A program made the translations under genes and the position numbers. From positions 1 through 51,465 of the forward strand of contig JAUZOM010000005.1 of NCBI GenBank assembly GCA_030706465.1: a stretch of 51,465 bases of DNA, written 5' to 3'. The stretch is from Bacteroidota bacterium. Its GTDB lineage: Bacteria > Bacteroidota > Bacteroidia > Bacteroidales > Paludibacteraceae. The notes beneath the pieces are model-generated. The model was given only the letters and a program-made list of their open reading frames with translations, did not search any database and had not been told where the DNA came from. Of this stretch, positions 1 to 8,194 are shown one piece after another. Every line of letters starts with the position of its first letter. The first letter of the stretch is position 1.

Positions 1-760
1 TCAGAATTTTATTCAACAGTAAATCGTTATGGCAGCAATGCTGACCACGTAACTGGTTGTACGAACCCATCAACGACCAAGCATGCCCTTCCAGAACGGC
101 CGCTTTGAATGCAGGCAAATAAATTTCACGCAACGCACGGTCGCTTAAATTTACATTGATATGATCCCTCCATCTTTCCTGATTATTGAGCGCAAAATGC
201 TTCACACAGGCGGATACTCCATTTTGTTGCACCCCCTGAACATAAGGCGCCACCATTTGGGAAGACAAGTAAGGATCTTCGCCCATGTATTCAAAATTAC
301 GTCCGTTAAGCGGGGTCCGGTATATATTCACTCCCGGCCCTAAAAGAACGGTCTTGTTACGGTAGCGGGCTTCCTCTCCGATCGCCTTGCCATACAATAA
401 GGCCATTTCCGGGTTAAACGAAGCAGCCATACAGGTCAGTGCCGGAAAGGCGGTACAGGAGTCATTCGTACAGTGCGCACCCGACCATTCGTCCCACAAC
501 ACATCTTCACGAAGGCCATGAGGGCCATCATCCGTCCACACTTCGGGTATACCCAGCCGGGGAACACCTTTAGAACTGAACTTTGACTGGGCATGACACA
601 TGGCTACTTTTTCCTCTAATGTCATGATTGAAAGCGCATTCTCCACCCGATTTTCAATAGGTTGAGCAGTGTCTAAATAAACCGGTTTTGCCTTTTGAGC
701 GTTGGCTTGGAATCCTGTTAATGCTACCAGGCAAAGCAATGCTGTTGTGAGTTTCTTCAT
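1..760 (-). CDS. Glycoside hydrolase family 3 (beta-glucosidase-like), 5' part, cut by window edge
   Basis: The gene runs leftwards from an ATG at 760 and leaves the window, so only about 253 N-terminal residues are visible. They begin with a secretion signal (MKKLTTALLCLVALTG, then an Ala-rich cleavage region). After it come GH3 N-terminal TIM-barrel signatures: MTLEEKVAMCH, a TDDGPHGLR segment, FPALTCMAASFNPE, a GPGVNIYRTPLNGRNFEYMGEDP block, a CVKHFALNNQE segment and a GSYNQLRG motif. The KHF(A)xN and RNFEYMGEDP motifs are hallmarks of GH3 beta-glucosidases and beta-xylosidases. The nucleophile Asp region and the C-terminal sandwich lie outside the window. The product should be a periplasmic or outer-membrane-facing exo-acting enzyme that removes sugars from beta-linked oligosaccharides. 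Exact substrate cannot be read. The family call is firm. Confidence 0.9.
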   Translation of the reverse strand, partial: MKKLTTALLCLVALTGFQANAQKAKPVYLDTAQPIENRVENALSIMTLEEKVAMCHAQSKFSSKGVPRLGIPEVWTDDGPHGLREDVLWDEWSGAHCTNDSCTAFPALTCMAASFNPEMALLYGKAIGEEARYRNKTVLLGPGVNIYRTPLNGRNFEYMGEDPYLSSQMVAPYVQGVQQNGVSACVKHFALNNQERWRDHINVNLSDRALREIYLPAFKAAVLEGHAWSLMGSYNQLRGQHCCHNDLLLNKIL

Positions 761-1039
761 AGAAATACGATATTTTGTTTAATTTATTTACAATATTGTT
801 TAACTTGGAATTAATCAGTTTTTAGAAGGTATCTTACTTTGATGAAAAAAGAGAGTTCTCCTGTATTATAAATGTGATATTCGATATTTAGAAGGCCGGA
901 TAATTTCATTTTTAATAAAAGAGCTGCAAATTTAATTCAATTTATCGAAAAACAAACATATTTATTAAAACAAAGAAATGTCAGGTCTATACCGGTATAG
1001 ATTCGAAATGCCCTATCAAATTCGGATATTGAACCGAAT

Positions 1040-1600
1040 CAATAAATACATGTAATGGCTTTGCCGGATAGGCTCTGAAAAGTCTATCCGGCTACGATTA
1101 AAAATCAATGAAATCAGGTTTCTTATTATAAGCTTCCTCTTTCGGGCAAATACTCTGTTCATTCCAACCGTTGAAGTACTCGTAACTATTCTTTGCCAGG
1201 CCCTATGCAGGTCGAATTCCTGCCGTTATTCGTTTTTGGTATAGATAGGGTTCAGTTAGGGTTCAGTTAGGGTTCGGTTAGGGTTCGGTTAGGGTTCGGT
1301 TAGGGTTTGGTTAGGGTTTGGTTAGGTATACCTATCCGAACCCTATCTGAAGTCTATCCGATTTCTCTTTATACCTAAAACAGAAGGCGGTTAAGATCCG
1401 CTAGTGATAGATTGGGCAAAGACAAGAGAAATAAGATCATACTACCTTCATTCTTTTGCTGAAATTAATTTTGGTTTATGAAGAAAGGCCATTAGGGCGT
1501 ATTGGTTCATTCAATCGTAGTTCTTAACGAAACAACCCGGATAGCTAATCTGTTCGTTCCTGTCCATTCAGGCATGTTTCCATAAACGGTCCGGTAGAAT
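1040..1600 (-). repeat. Dispersed non-coding repeat element, copy A (inverted relative to copy D)
   Basis: Read on the minus strand this segment aligns with 39597-40170. Shared blocks, in order, are: ACCGG near the start; GCTAATCTG/GGTTCATTCA (read on plus); GAAATTAATTTT at 1461-1472; a spacer containing AATCGGA; the 11-bp array; the 16-mer TATTTGCCCGAAAGAG (minus strand, about 1140-1155); TTTCATTG; and a block reading GGATAGA..CTT..CA..CCTAT.CGGCAAA. No reading frame is conserved between the copies. It lies between two divergent promoters. Ends are approximate because the copies are diverged. Confidence 0.7.
1238..1377. repeat. 11-bp periodic array with central dyad, array A
   Basis: From 1246 an 11-bp unit repeats about seven times, drifting from TTCAGTTAGGG through TTCGGTTAGGG to TTTGGTTAGGG. 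It reaches a 10-bp palindrome AGGTATACCT (about 1324-1333), after which the complementary orientation follows (CCTATCCGAACCCTATCTG). Outer ends GGTATAGA (1238-1245) and TATACCTAA near 1377 are inverted relative to each other. The left arm is longer than the right. The array could fold into a long hairpin or cruciform. Confidence 0.85.
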
Positions 1601-1695
1601 CCGCATCATCGGTCCCTTTCAATACAAGCAGAAAAGAGTTTGTATCAACTGTTTTAATTCAATTTACAGTTATTTTTCCTTTCACTCTTTCTTTG

Positions 1696-1703
1696 TATCT
1701 TTG
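1696..1703 (+). promoter_or_regulatory. -7 box of the ettA promoter
   Basis: TATCTTTG is an exact match to the Bacteroidetes -7 consensus TAnnTTTG. The T-rich stretch 19 nt upstream (1673-1676, TTTT) is only a weak -33 match. Transcription would start near 1709, about 40 nt before the chosen ATG at 1752. This rules out the TTG at 1701 as a start codon. Confidence 0.75.
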
Positions 1704-1751
1704 CAAAGCAATCATTTCACAATTATACCATTAAACGATTACACAATATTT

Positions 1752-3422
1752 ATGGCAGACGAAAAGAAAGTTATATTCTCGATGGTGGGAGTCAGCAAAG
1801 CATTTTCACCACAAAAAAAAGTATTAAACAACATCTACCTTTCGTTTTTTTACGGAGCAAAGATCGGGATTATCGGTCTGAACGGTTCAGGTAAATCGAC
1901 GTTATTGAAAATTATTGCCGGCGTGGAAAAGACATTCGACGGTGAAGTCGTCTTTTCGCCCGGCTATTCTGTCGGTTACCTGGAACAGGAACCACATTTG
2001 GACCCGACCAAAACAGTAAAAGAAATAGTACAGGAAGGCGTGCAGGAAATTGTAGACATGCTGGCCGAATATGAACGGATCAACGAACAGTTTGCCGAGC
2101 CGGATGCGGATTTCGATAAGCTCATTGCCCGGCAAGGGGAATTACAGGAACTGCTAGATCATGCGGATGCCTGGAACCTGGATAACAAACTGGAGCGGGC
2201 CATGGATGCCTTACGCTGTCCGGCAGAGGAAGCGTTGGTATCGGTATTATCGGGAGGTGAACGCCGCCGGGTAGCCTTATGTCGTTTATTGCTCCGTCAA
2301 CCGGATATCCTGTTACTGGATGAACCGACCAACCACTTGGATGCCGAATCGGTGGAATGGCTGGAGCATTACCTGCAACAATATGCCGGAACGGTAATCG
2401 CCATTACCCACGACCGGTACTTCCTGGATCATGTTTCGGGATGGATACTGGAACTCGACCGGGGTGAAGGTATTCCCTGGAAAGGAAACTACACCTCCTG
2501 GCTCGAACAAAAGACAGCACGTATGGCAGGTGAAGAAAAACAAGCCAGCAAAAGGCGTAAGACACTGGAACGTGAATTAGAATGGGTACGCATGGCTCCC
2601 AAAGCACGTCACGCGAAAGGAAAAGCACGTCTGGAAGCATACGACCGGTTGATCAATGAAGATCAAAAAGAAAAAGAAGATAAGCTGGAACTCTTTATCC
2701 CCAACGGTCCCCGCCTGGGGAACAAAGTAGTGGAAGCGATCGGTGTATCGAAAGCTTTCGGAGATAAATTATTATTCGAAGATCTTAACTTCATGCTTCC
2801 ACCCAATGGTATTGTAGGAATTATCGGACCAAACGGAGCCGGTAAAACGACTTTGTTCCGGCTCATGATGGAGCTGGAGAAAGCGGATAAAGGAACATTT
2901 GAAGTCGGCGAAACCGTAAAGATCGGGTATGTAGACCAAAGTCATGCAGATATTGATCCGGATAAAACGGTCTATCAGGTTATATCCGGAGGTACCGAAT
3001 TTATACGTGTAGGAGGAAAAGAAATCAATGCCAGGGCTTACCTGTCACGATTCAACTTCACAGGCGGTGATCAGGAAAAACTATGCGGTATTCTATCGGG
3101 TGGTGAACGAAACCGGTTGCACCTGGCTATCACCTTAAAATCGGAGGCGAATGTTTTATTGCTCGATGAGCCTACCAACGATATCGACGTTAATACCTTG
3201 CGCGCACTGGAAGAAGGACTTGAGAACTTTGCCGGCTGTGCTGTCGTCATCTCACACGACCGGTGGTTTCTCGACCGTATCTGTACACATATTATTGCCT
3301 TTGAAGGTAATTCACAGATATTTGTATTCGAAGGATCTTACTCCGAATATGAAGAAAACAAACGCTTGCGCCTGGGTGACGAAGGTCCGAAACGAATACG
3401 ATTTAAGAAATTAATCGTTTAA
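1752..3422 (+). CDS. ettA: Energy-dependent translational throttle protein EttA (ABC-F ATPase)
   Basis: ABC-F proteins bind the ribosomal E site; EttA gates entry into the elongation cycle according to ATP/ADP level. The product is 556 residues, the usual EttA length (about 555). Two ABC domains are visible: Walker A GLNGSGKST (42-50) and GPNGAGKTT, each followed by an LSGGE signature and an LLLDEPTN Walker B with catalytic Glu. There is no transmembrane segment. The linker between the domains (P-site tRNA interaction motif) is rich in Lys/Arg, with a WVRMAPKARHAKGKAR stretch typical of EttA. I chose ATG 1752 (MADEKKV), because an in-frame TTG at 1701 overlaps the promoter's -7 box. A strong hairpin at 3554-3592 follows. 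Single-gene transcription unit. Confidence 0.95.
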   Translation: MADEKKVIFSMVGVSKAFSPQKKVLNNIYLSFFYGAKIGIIGLNGSGKSTLLKIIAGVEKTFDGEVVFSPGYSVGYLEQEPHLDPTKTVKEIVQEGVQEIVDMLAEYERINEQFAEPDADFDKLIARQGELQELLDHADAWNLDNKLERAMDALRCPAEEALVSVLSGGERRRVALCRLLLRQPDILLLDEPTNHLDAESVEWLEHYLQQYAGTVIAITHDRYFLDHVSGWILELDRGEGIPWKGNYTSWLEQKTARMAGEEKQASKRRKTLERELEWVRMAPKARHAKGKARLEAYDRLINEDQKEKEDKLELFIPNGPRLGNKVVEAIGVSKAFGDKLLFEDLNFMLPPNGIVGIIGPNGAGKTTLFRLMMELEKADKGTFEVGETVKIGYVDQSHADIDPDKTVYQVISGGTEFIRVGGKEINARAYLSRFNFTGGDQEKLCGILSGGERNRLHLAITLKSEANVLLLDEPTNDIDVNTLRALEEGLENFAGCAVVISHDRWFLDRICTHIIAFEGNSQIFVFEGSYSEYEENKRLRLGDEGPKRIRFKKLIV

Positions 3423-3553
3423 TCAAAACAATGTGATAACAGGCCAATAGAAACAATGACGATTAAATGAACTCGTTATTTCTGTTTCTTTTCCAGCACT
3501 AACCAGTTGGGAGCCGGTAGTAAAATTGATTTCGAATCTGGTTATACAAAAAT

Positions 3554-3592
3554 AAAATGCGCTTCCCTGAATAACATCGGAAAGCGCATTTT
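3554..3592. terminator. Bidirectional terminator between ettA and the PII-like gene
   Basis: Inverted repeat AAAATGCGCTTcC (3554-3566) with GGaAAGCGCATTTT (3579-3592), about 12 nt of loop, A/T tracts on both sides. It sits between convergent genes and can end transcripts from either direction. Confidence 0.8.
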
Positions 3593-3620
3593 GGTTTAAT
3601 AGAAATGAAATGATTCTGAA

Positions 3621-3914
3621 TTACATTCCGTCCTCTATGTTCCAGACAAAAGCACGAATACCCATACGCTCCGAAGTTCCATCCAACGTACGTAAATCTT
3701 CCAGTATCGGTTTTACCTTTGCATCATCAACCACCGTGAGAATGGCCGTATTTAGTGCCGGCCACGCGTGAGTTCCGTAATGAGGGTCACCGGTTATACT
3801 TCCGCGGCCAATAACCGATTCCCAACCACTAAAACCACGCACATGGTTGATTGACAAGATAGACTGAACCTGTTCATAATACGCTTGATCGAATGATATA
3901 AATATTGATTTCAT
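3621..3914 (-). CDS. PII-like signalling protein, last gene of the efflux operon
   Basis: A 97-residue soluble protein with no signal peptide. It begins MKSIFISFDQAYYEQVQSIL and has a ferredoxin-like beta-alpha-beta feel: a conserved HVRGFSGW..V.GRGS loop, an ILTVVDDAKVKPILEDL segment, and a C-terminal GIRAFVWNIEDGM strand. This resembles the short PII-like proteins (CutA/PII superfamily, DUF3240-like) found beside RND exporters in Bacteroidetes and in metal-resistance operons. It starts 11 bp after the stop of the RND permease, so it is surely cotranscribed. PII-like proteins bind nucleotides or metal ions and can gate a transporter; a role as sensor for this pump is inferred from position. 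The family call rests on pattern memory, not on an alignment. Confidence 0.6.
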   Translation of the reverse strand: MKSIFISFDQAYYEQVQSILSINHVRGFSGWESVIGRGSITGDPHYGTHAWPALNTAILTVVDDAKVKPILEDLRTLDGTSERMGIRAFVWNIEDGM

Positions 3915-3925
3915 CTTGATTGTTT

Positions 3926-6900
3926 TTAGTTATTAGCCGATAATTCATTCATTTTCTTTTCCCGTGCAATTCGTTTCAGCTTTTTATGTTGACGTTTAAC
4001 GCCGCTTGCGGCAAATAACGTATACATAGTAGGAACAACAACTAAAGTCAGAACTGTTGAGACCGATAACCCGCCAATAACTGTAACAGCCATAGGTTTC
4101 CACATCTCAGAACCCTGTCCGTGACTTATCGCCAAGGGCAACATACCCAGAATAGCTGTCAGGCTGGTCATCAATACCGGACGTAAACGTGATTTACCAC
4201 CGGTAACCACCGATCGGATAATTCCCATTCCACGTTCACGATTCAGGTTGATGTAATCCACCATAACAATACCGTTCTTCACCACAATCCCGACAAGCAT
4301 AATCACCCCGACGAATGTCATTACATTGAATGTGGTTCCCGATAACCACAAGGCCAGTACTACCCCTGAAATTCCAAACGGAACTGAAAACATGATAATA
4401 AACGGATAAGTCACCGATTCGAACTGCGAAGCCATTACAACGAATACGAGCAAAATAATGATCAGGAAAAGTGTACCCAAATCGCTGAACGATTCCTGTT
4501 GATCTTTAAATGAACCTGCAATTGCAGTCGTAACATCTGAAGGAATGTCTATTTGAGCAAGTTGTGCATTGATATCTTTTACCGCTTTATCAAGCGTAGT
4601 TCCGGAAACTGTAGACGAGACCGTAATGATTCGCTGACGGTTTTTGCGTTCGATGGTTGGAGGCGTGAAACGTTCCACCACTTTACCCAAATCTTTCAAC
4701 CGGATAGCCTGCCCCTGTGCATTGTAAATCATGATATTCTCGATAGCCTCAATAGACTGGCGGTATTCCGGTGCATATGCTACCACGATTGAGTACTCTT
4801 CGCCATCTTCCCGGAAAAGAGAAGAAGTAATGCCATTTATACGGTTGCTTAAATAATTGGAAGCGGTACTAATATTTAATCCGTTTAATGCGAGTTTCTC
4901 TCTGTCAAAATCAACCTGGTATTCCGGCGTATATTCTTCGCGGCTGACAGTTGTATTTACCAACCCGTGAACCTTTGCCAAACGTTTTGAGACTTCAGCC
5001 GCAACTTTATCCGTCTGATCAAAATCATACCCGTATATTTCCACATCCAAGGTTGACTGACCACCCATCATGCTCATACCACCACCGGCAGTAACTGTTG
5101 CTTTACGAATTTCCGGTAAGCGTTTCATATCGTTACGGATGCTATCGGTTATAGCAAAAGCCGAACGATTACGCGCTTTCAAATTCACCAGCCTTATGGA
5201 GAATGTTCCGACATTGCTTGAGTTTTTACTTAACAACGATCCGAATATATTTTTACTGCTGGCCTGGCCGACACTAAAGTTTACCATATCAATCTCAGGA
5301 TATTTCTTACCCCATTCTTTGTAAAGCTTTTGACAAACAGCTTTGGTTATCTCCATTCTCGTTCCGACAGGCATCTCAATCGTAGCAGAGATAACACCGC
5401 TATCCTGGGCTGGGAAGTTTTCAGTACCCACCCATCCTACTGCAAGAGGGATAATGCTGACAATAAAGAATACAGTTGCAGATGCCAGTATTGTTTTCTT
5501 ATGACGAACCGCCCAGTTAACCAACTTGGCATACTTCTCATCCAACTTATCCAAAAAGCGTTGAATAGGGTCATAAACCAAATTGAATCCTTTGCTCCGT
5601 TTAGGATCCATCCGCAACAACTGAGAAGCAAGCATTGGGGTAAGAGTCAATGCACATACCATTGAAACAGTAATAATGATAGTTACCATCCACCCAAGTT
5701 GAGAAAACATAACACCTGCCATTCCCGAAACCATTGTTAATGGAAGAAATACGGCAATAATAGTAAGCGTAGAAGCTACAATTGATAGCCCGACTTCATT
5801 GGTGCCGTTTACAGCTGCAGTTTTAGGCCTGCTGCCCCGTTCTATATGAGTGGTGATATTTTCCAGTACCACAATGGCATCATCCACCACTAACCCTATG
5901 GCTAGTGACAAAGAACTAAGCGAAATGATATTCAAGGTTCCACCCGTGAGAGCAAGATAAATAAAGGCTGCTATTAACGAGATCGGGATTGTCAGAATAA
6001 TAATCACCGTCGCTCGCCAGCGTCCCAGGAAGAACAGCACCACTATCATTACAAATATAAGTGCATATATTACCGTTTCAGCCAAGCTGTCAATGGTTCG
6101 GATAATATTGTCTGAGGTATCCCCGATAACACTGAGTTTCACATCCGAAGGGAGGCTCTTCTTTATCTGCGGCAACATTTTCAGCACTTCTCTGGCAATC
6201 TGTACCGTATTGGCTCCCGATTGTTTTTGAACAATGATGGCTGCACCCTGCACGCCATTTGTATAGCTTTCCTGCAAACGTTCCTCATGTTTGTCACTGA
6301 TCACAGCCACATCGGATAGCTTCACAGTTTTGCCATTGAAATTTCCAACAACAATATTATTCATTTCCGAGGGATCTTTAAATTCTCCTTCTACACGCAG
6401 GGCATACGTATCGCTCCCAACATCCATCGAACCGGCCGGAGTATTTACATTCTCCATGTGAATGAACTGTGCCAGGGCTTCAATAGTCAGGTGGTAAGCT
6501 TCCAGTTTAACCGGATCAACATATACCTGAATTTCACGCTGAGGTGCACCACTAATGGAGACAGACCCCACGCCATTAATACGGGCAAGGGGATTAGCCA
6601 CTTTGGTATCCAGTATTTTATAAAGTGCCGGCAAGCTCTGATTGGCTGTAGCCGAGAGCATGATTACAGGGATCATGTCCGTACTGAGTTTGAAGATGAT
6701 TGGATTACCCGCACCGGCCGGCATATAGGACTTCACCAGGTCCAACTTGTTACGAATATCATTTGTCACCACATTCAGATCCAATCCATAATCAAACTCC
6801 ATCGTAATAATCGAACGGTTTTCCTTCGAGGTTGATGTTATATTTTTCAGGTTTGAAACTGTATTCAGAGAGCTTTCCAGTGGACGGGTTACATTTGTTT

Positions 6901-7078
6901 CAACATCAGAAGCACTGGCACCTTCATAAGTCGTCATGACCATGATCGTGTTGGTTTCAATCTTGGGCAACAAATCAATCGGCAATTTATTGTAAGAGAA
7001 AAGGCCCAGAATAACCACCGCGACAAATATTATCGAAGTCATTACCGGCTTTCTCACCGAACTTTCGTATAAACTCAT
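3926..7078 (-). CDS. RND efflux transporter, inner-membrane permease (AcrB/MexB-like, HAE1 type)
   Basis: A 1050-residue proton-driven exporter. TM1 is at about 12-30. The first periplasmic porter/docking region runs to about 335, followed by TM2-TM6. The proton-relay Asp pair is in TM4 (GLVVDDAIVVLEN, D399/D400). A second periplasmic half spans about 545-865, and TM10 has VGIVVKNGIVMVDY with the partner Lys934. The two-fold repeat of AcrB is clear. A Gly/Met-rich stretch (GGGMSMMGG, about 664-673) lies in the second periplasmic half; whether it binds metal is unknown. No HME-type metal signature was recognised, so drugs, detergents or bile acids are likelier substrates. It is third in the operon tolC-acrA-acrB-PII and sits 65 bp behind the adaptor gene. 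Confidence 0.95.
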   Translation of the reverse strand: MSLYESSVRKPVMTSIIFVAVVILGLFSYNKLPIDLLPKIETNTIMVMTTYEGASASDVETNVTRPLESSLNTVSNLKNITSTSKENRSIITMEFDYGLDLNVVTNDIRNKLDLVKSYMPAGAGNPIIFKLSTDMIPVIMLSATANQSLPALYKILDTKVANPLARINGVGSVSISGAPQREIQVYVDPVKLEAYHLTIEALAQFIHMENVNTPAGSMDVGSDTYALRVEGEFKDPSEMNNIVVGNFNGKTVKLSDVAVISDKHEERLQESYTNGVQGAAIIVQKQSGANTVQIAREVLKMLPQIKKSLPSDVKLSVIGDTSDNIIRTIDSLAETVIYALIFVMIVVLFFLGRWRATVIIILTIPISLIAAFIYLALTGGTLNIISLSSLSLAIGLVVDDAIVVLENITTHIERGSRPKTAAVNGTNEVGLSIVASTLTIIAVFLPLTMVSGMAGVMFSQLGWMVTIIITVSMVCALTLTPMLASQLLRMDPKRSKGFNLVYDPIQRFLDKLDEKYAKLVNWAVRHKKTILASATVFFIVSIIPLAVGWVGTENFPAQDSGVISATIEMPVGTRMEITKAVCQKLYKEWGKKYPEIDMVNFSVGQASSKNIFGSLLSKNSSNVGTFSIRLVNLKARNRSAFAITDSIRNDMKRLPEIRKATVTAGGGMSMMGGQSTLDVEIYGYDFDQTDKVAAEVSKRLAKVHGLVNTTVSREEYTPEYQVDFDREKLALNGLNISTASNYLSNRINGITSSLFREDGEEYSIVVAYAPEYRQSIEAIENIMIYNAQGQAIRLKDLGKVVERFTPPTIERKNRQRIITVSSTVSGTTLDKAVKDINAQLAQIDIPSDVTTAIAGSFKDQQESFSDLGTLFLIIILLVFVVMASQFESVTYPFIIMFSVPFGISGVVLALWLSGTTFNVMTFVGVIMLVGIVVKNGIVMVDYINLNRERGMGIIRSVVTGGKSRLRPVLMTSLTAILGMLPLAISHGQGSEMWKPMAVTVIGGLSVSTVLTLVVVPTMYTLFAASGVKRQHKKLKRIAREKKMNELSANN

Positions 7079-7143
7079 AATTTCTTTTTTACAATTTATT
7101 TACTATTTGCGCATAAAATAATTACTGAATCATTTTATGCAAC

Positions 7144-8163
7144 TTACTTAACCAGTTTTACACTGGCGCCATCAACCAATTTTGACTGGCCGGCTACAAC
7201 TACCTGATCCCCTGCCGATATTCCGGAGATGATTTCATAATTACTTTCAATCCGACGACCTATTTCCACCTGCTTGTATTCTACTTTTCCATTATTATAG
7301 ACATACACAAACCGCGCCCCAGAACCGGATTGTTTAATAATTGCCTGGTCAAGCACCAATACACGCTTTGCTTTACCAAATTCCATAGTTACCCGGGCAA
7401 ACATTCCGGGGCGGACTTTATTATTGCTGTTATTCAATTTGATCTCTACCGGGAAAGTACGTGTGTTCATATCAATAGTCGGATATATCAGACTAACTTT
7501 ACCTTGAAATTTAGCTCCCTGAAAAATATCAAACTTTACATCAACCGGCATACCCAATTTAACTTGCGAATAATATGATTCCGAAACATTAATCAATACT
7601 TTAACCGGATTGATATTCATAACTACCAAAACCGGCTTTTGCGAAGAATACATATCTCCGTTATCGTAATTACGTTCGGTCACAACTCCACTGATCGGGC
7701 TAATTAAAAACGTATTTTCTGATAAATTCTTCAAATTAGTCTGAGCAACATCCAATTGAAGCTTGGCATTGTCAAGTTCCTGTTGTGAAGCGCCACCCAC
7801 ATTGAAAAGTTCCTGGGTACGCTTATAAGTCCGTTTAACGTTTTCTATTTGAGTTTCGGAGTTTGATAAATTGGCAACATCCATTTGTACCAACTTTTGC
7901 CCTTTTGATACATGTTGACCGACCTCAACTAATATATGACGGATTCGTCCCGGAGTGGCAGGTGCAATACTGTTTTTTGCCTCTGGCTGTACCGTTGCGG
8001 TTAACTCATAAGTTTGATCTATGTCACCCACGATAGCTTCCTGAACCCGTACATTCGGGATTTCATTTGCTTCTTTCGTATCGGTTTTTTCGGTTTTCTT
8101 GCATGAGCTAAATCCTAAAGCCAAAGCGCAAACCACAATGCCAACTAATTTAATTCGTTTCAT
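7144..8163 (-). CDS. RND efflux periplasmic adaptor (AcrA/MexA-like membrane-fusion lipoprotein)
   Basis: 339 residues. The N-terminus is a lipoprotein signal with lipobox FSSC (Cys21), so the adaptor is anchored to a membrane by lipid. A barrel-sandwich (lipoyl-like) half follows (TATVQPEAKNSIAPATPGRI, then VEVGQHVSKGQKL). Next are a short alpha-helical hairpin with an SQQELDNAKLQLDVAQTNL arm, the second lipoyl half (LISPISGVVTERNYDNGD), a beta-barrel region and a membrane-proximal domain ending GDQVVVAGQSKLVDGASVKLV. This adaptor links the RND permease to the TolC-like channel. It lies 31 bp from the channel gene and 65 bp from the permease gene, in one operon. Confidence 0.95.
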   Translation of the reverse strand: MKRIKLVGIVVCALALGFSSCKKTEKTDTKEANEIPNVRVQEAIVGDIDQTYELTATVQPEAKNSIAPATPGRIRHILVEVGQHVSKGQKLVQMDVANLSNSETQIENVKRTYKRTQELFNVGGASQQELDNAKLQLDVAQTNLKNLSENTFLISPISGVVTERNYDNGDMYSSQKPVLVVMNINPVKVLINVSESYYSQVKLGMPVDVKFDIFQGAKFQGKVSLIYPTIDMNTRTFPVEIKLNNSNNKVRPGMFARVTMEFGKAKRVLVLDQAIIKQSGSGARFVYVYNNGKVEYKQVEIGRRIESNYEIISGISAGDQVVVAGQSKLVDGASVKLVK

Positions 8164-8194
8164 TTGTATAATTGTTTATTATATTTTACTCTGA

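Larger units (their letters stand above)
761..1695. other. Gene-free island A between divergent GH3 and ettA genes
   Basis: I find no convincing coding region here. It holds an inverted copy of the dispersed repeat element (about 1040-1600) and its internal 11-bp array (1238-1377), both listed separately. A 9-bp hairpin, GCCGGATAG (1063-1071) with CTATCCGGC (1084-1092), lies in one end of the element. The 150 bp next to the GH3 start are AT-rich and should carry its promoter, but I see no clear TAnnTTTG box on the minus strand. Confidence 0.6.

Noticed and set aside
161-343. Plus-strand open frame of 60 codons
   Set aside because: It lies antisense within the GH3 coding region and shows no family signature.
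1246-1327. TTAGGG repeats resembling eukaryotic telomere sequence
   Set aside because: The true period is 11 bp (TTAGGG plus TTCGG or TTCAG), the array flips at a palindrome, and neighbours are bacterial genes.
1238-1377. CRISPR array
   Set aside because: Repeats are contiguous 11-bp units with no spacers, and no cas genes are in the window.
1701-1751. TTG at 1701 as start of ettA
   Set aside because: It overlaps the -7 promoter box TATCTTTG, so it would not be transcribed; ATG 1752 gives the normal family length.
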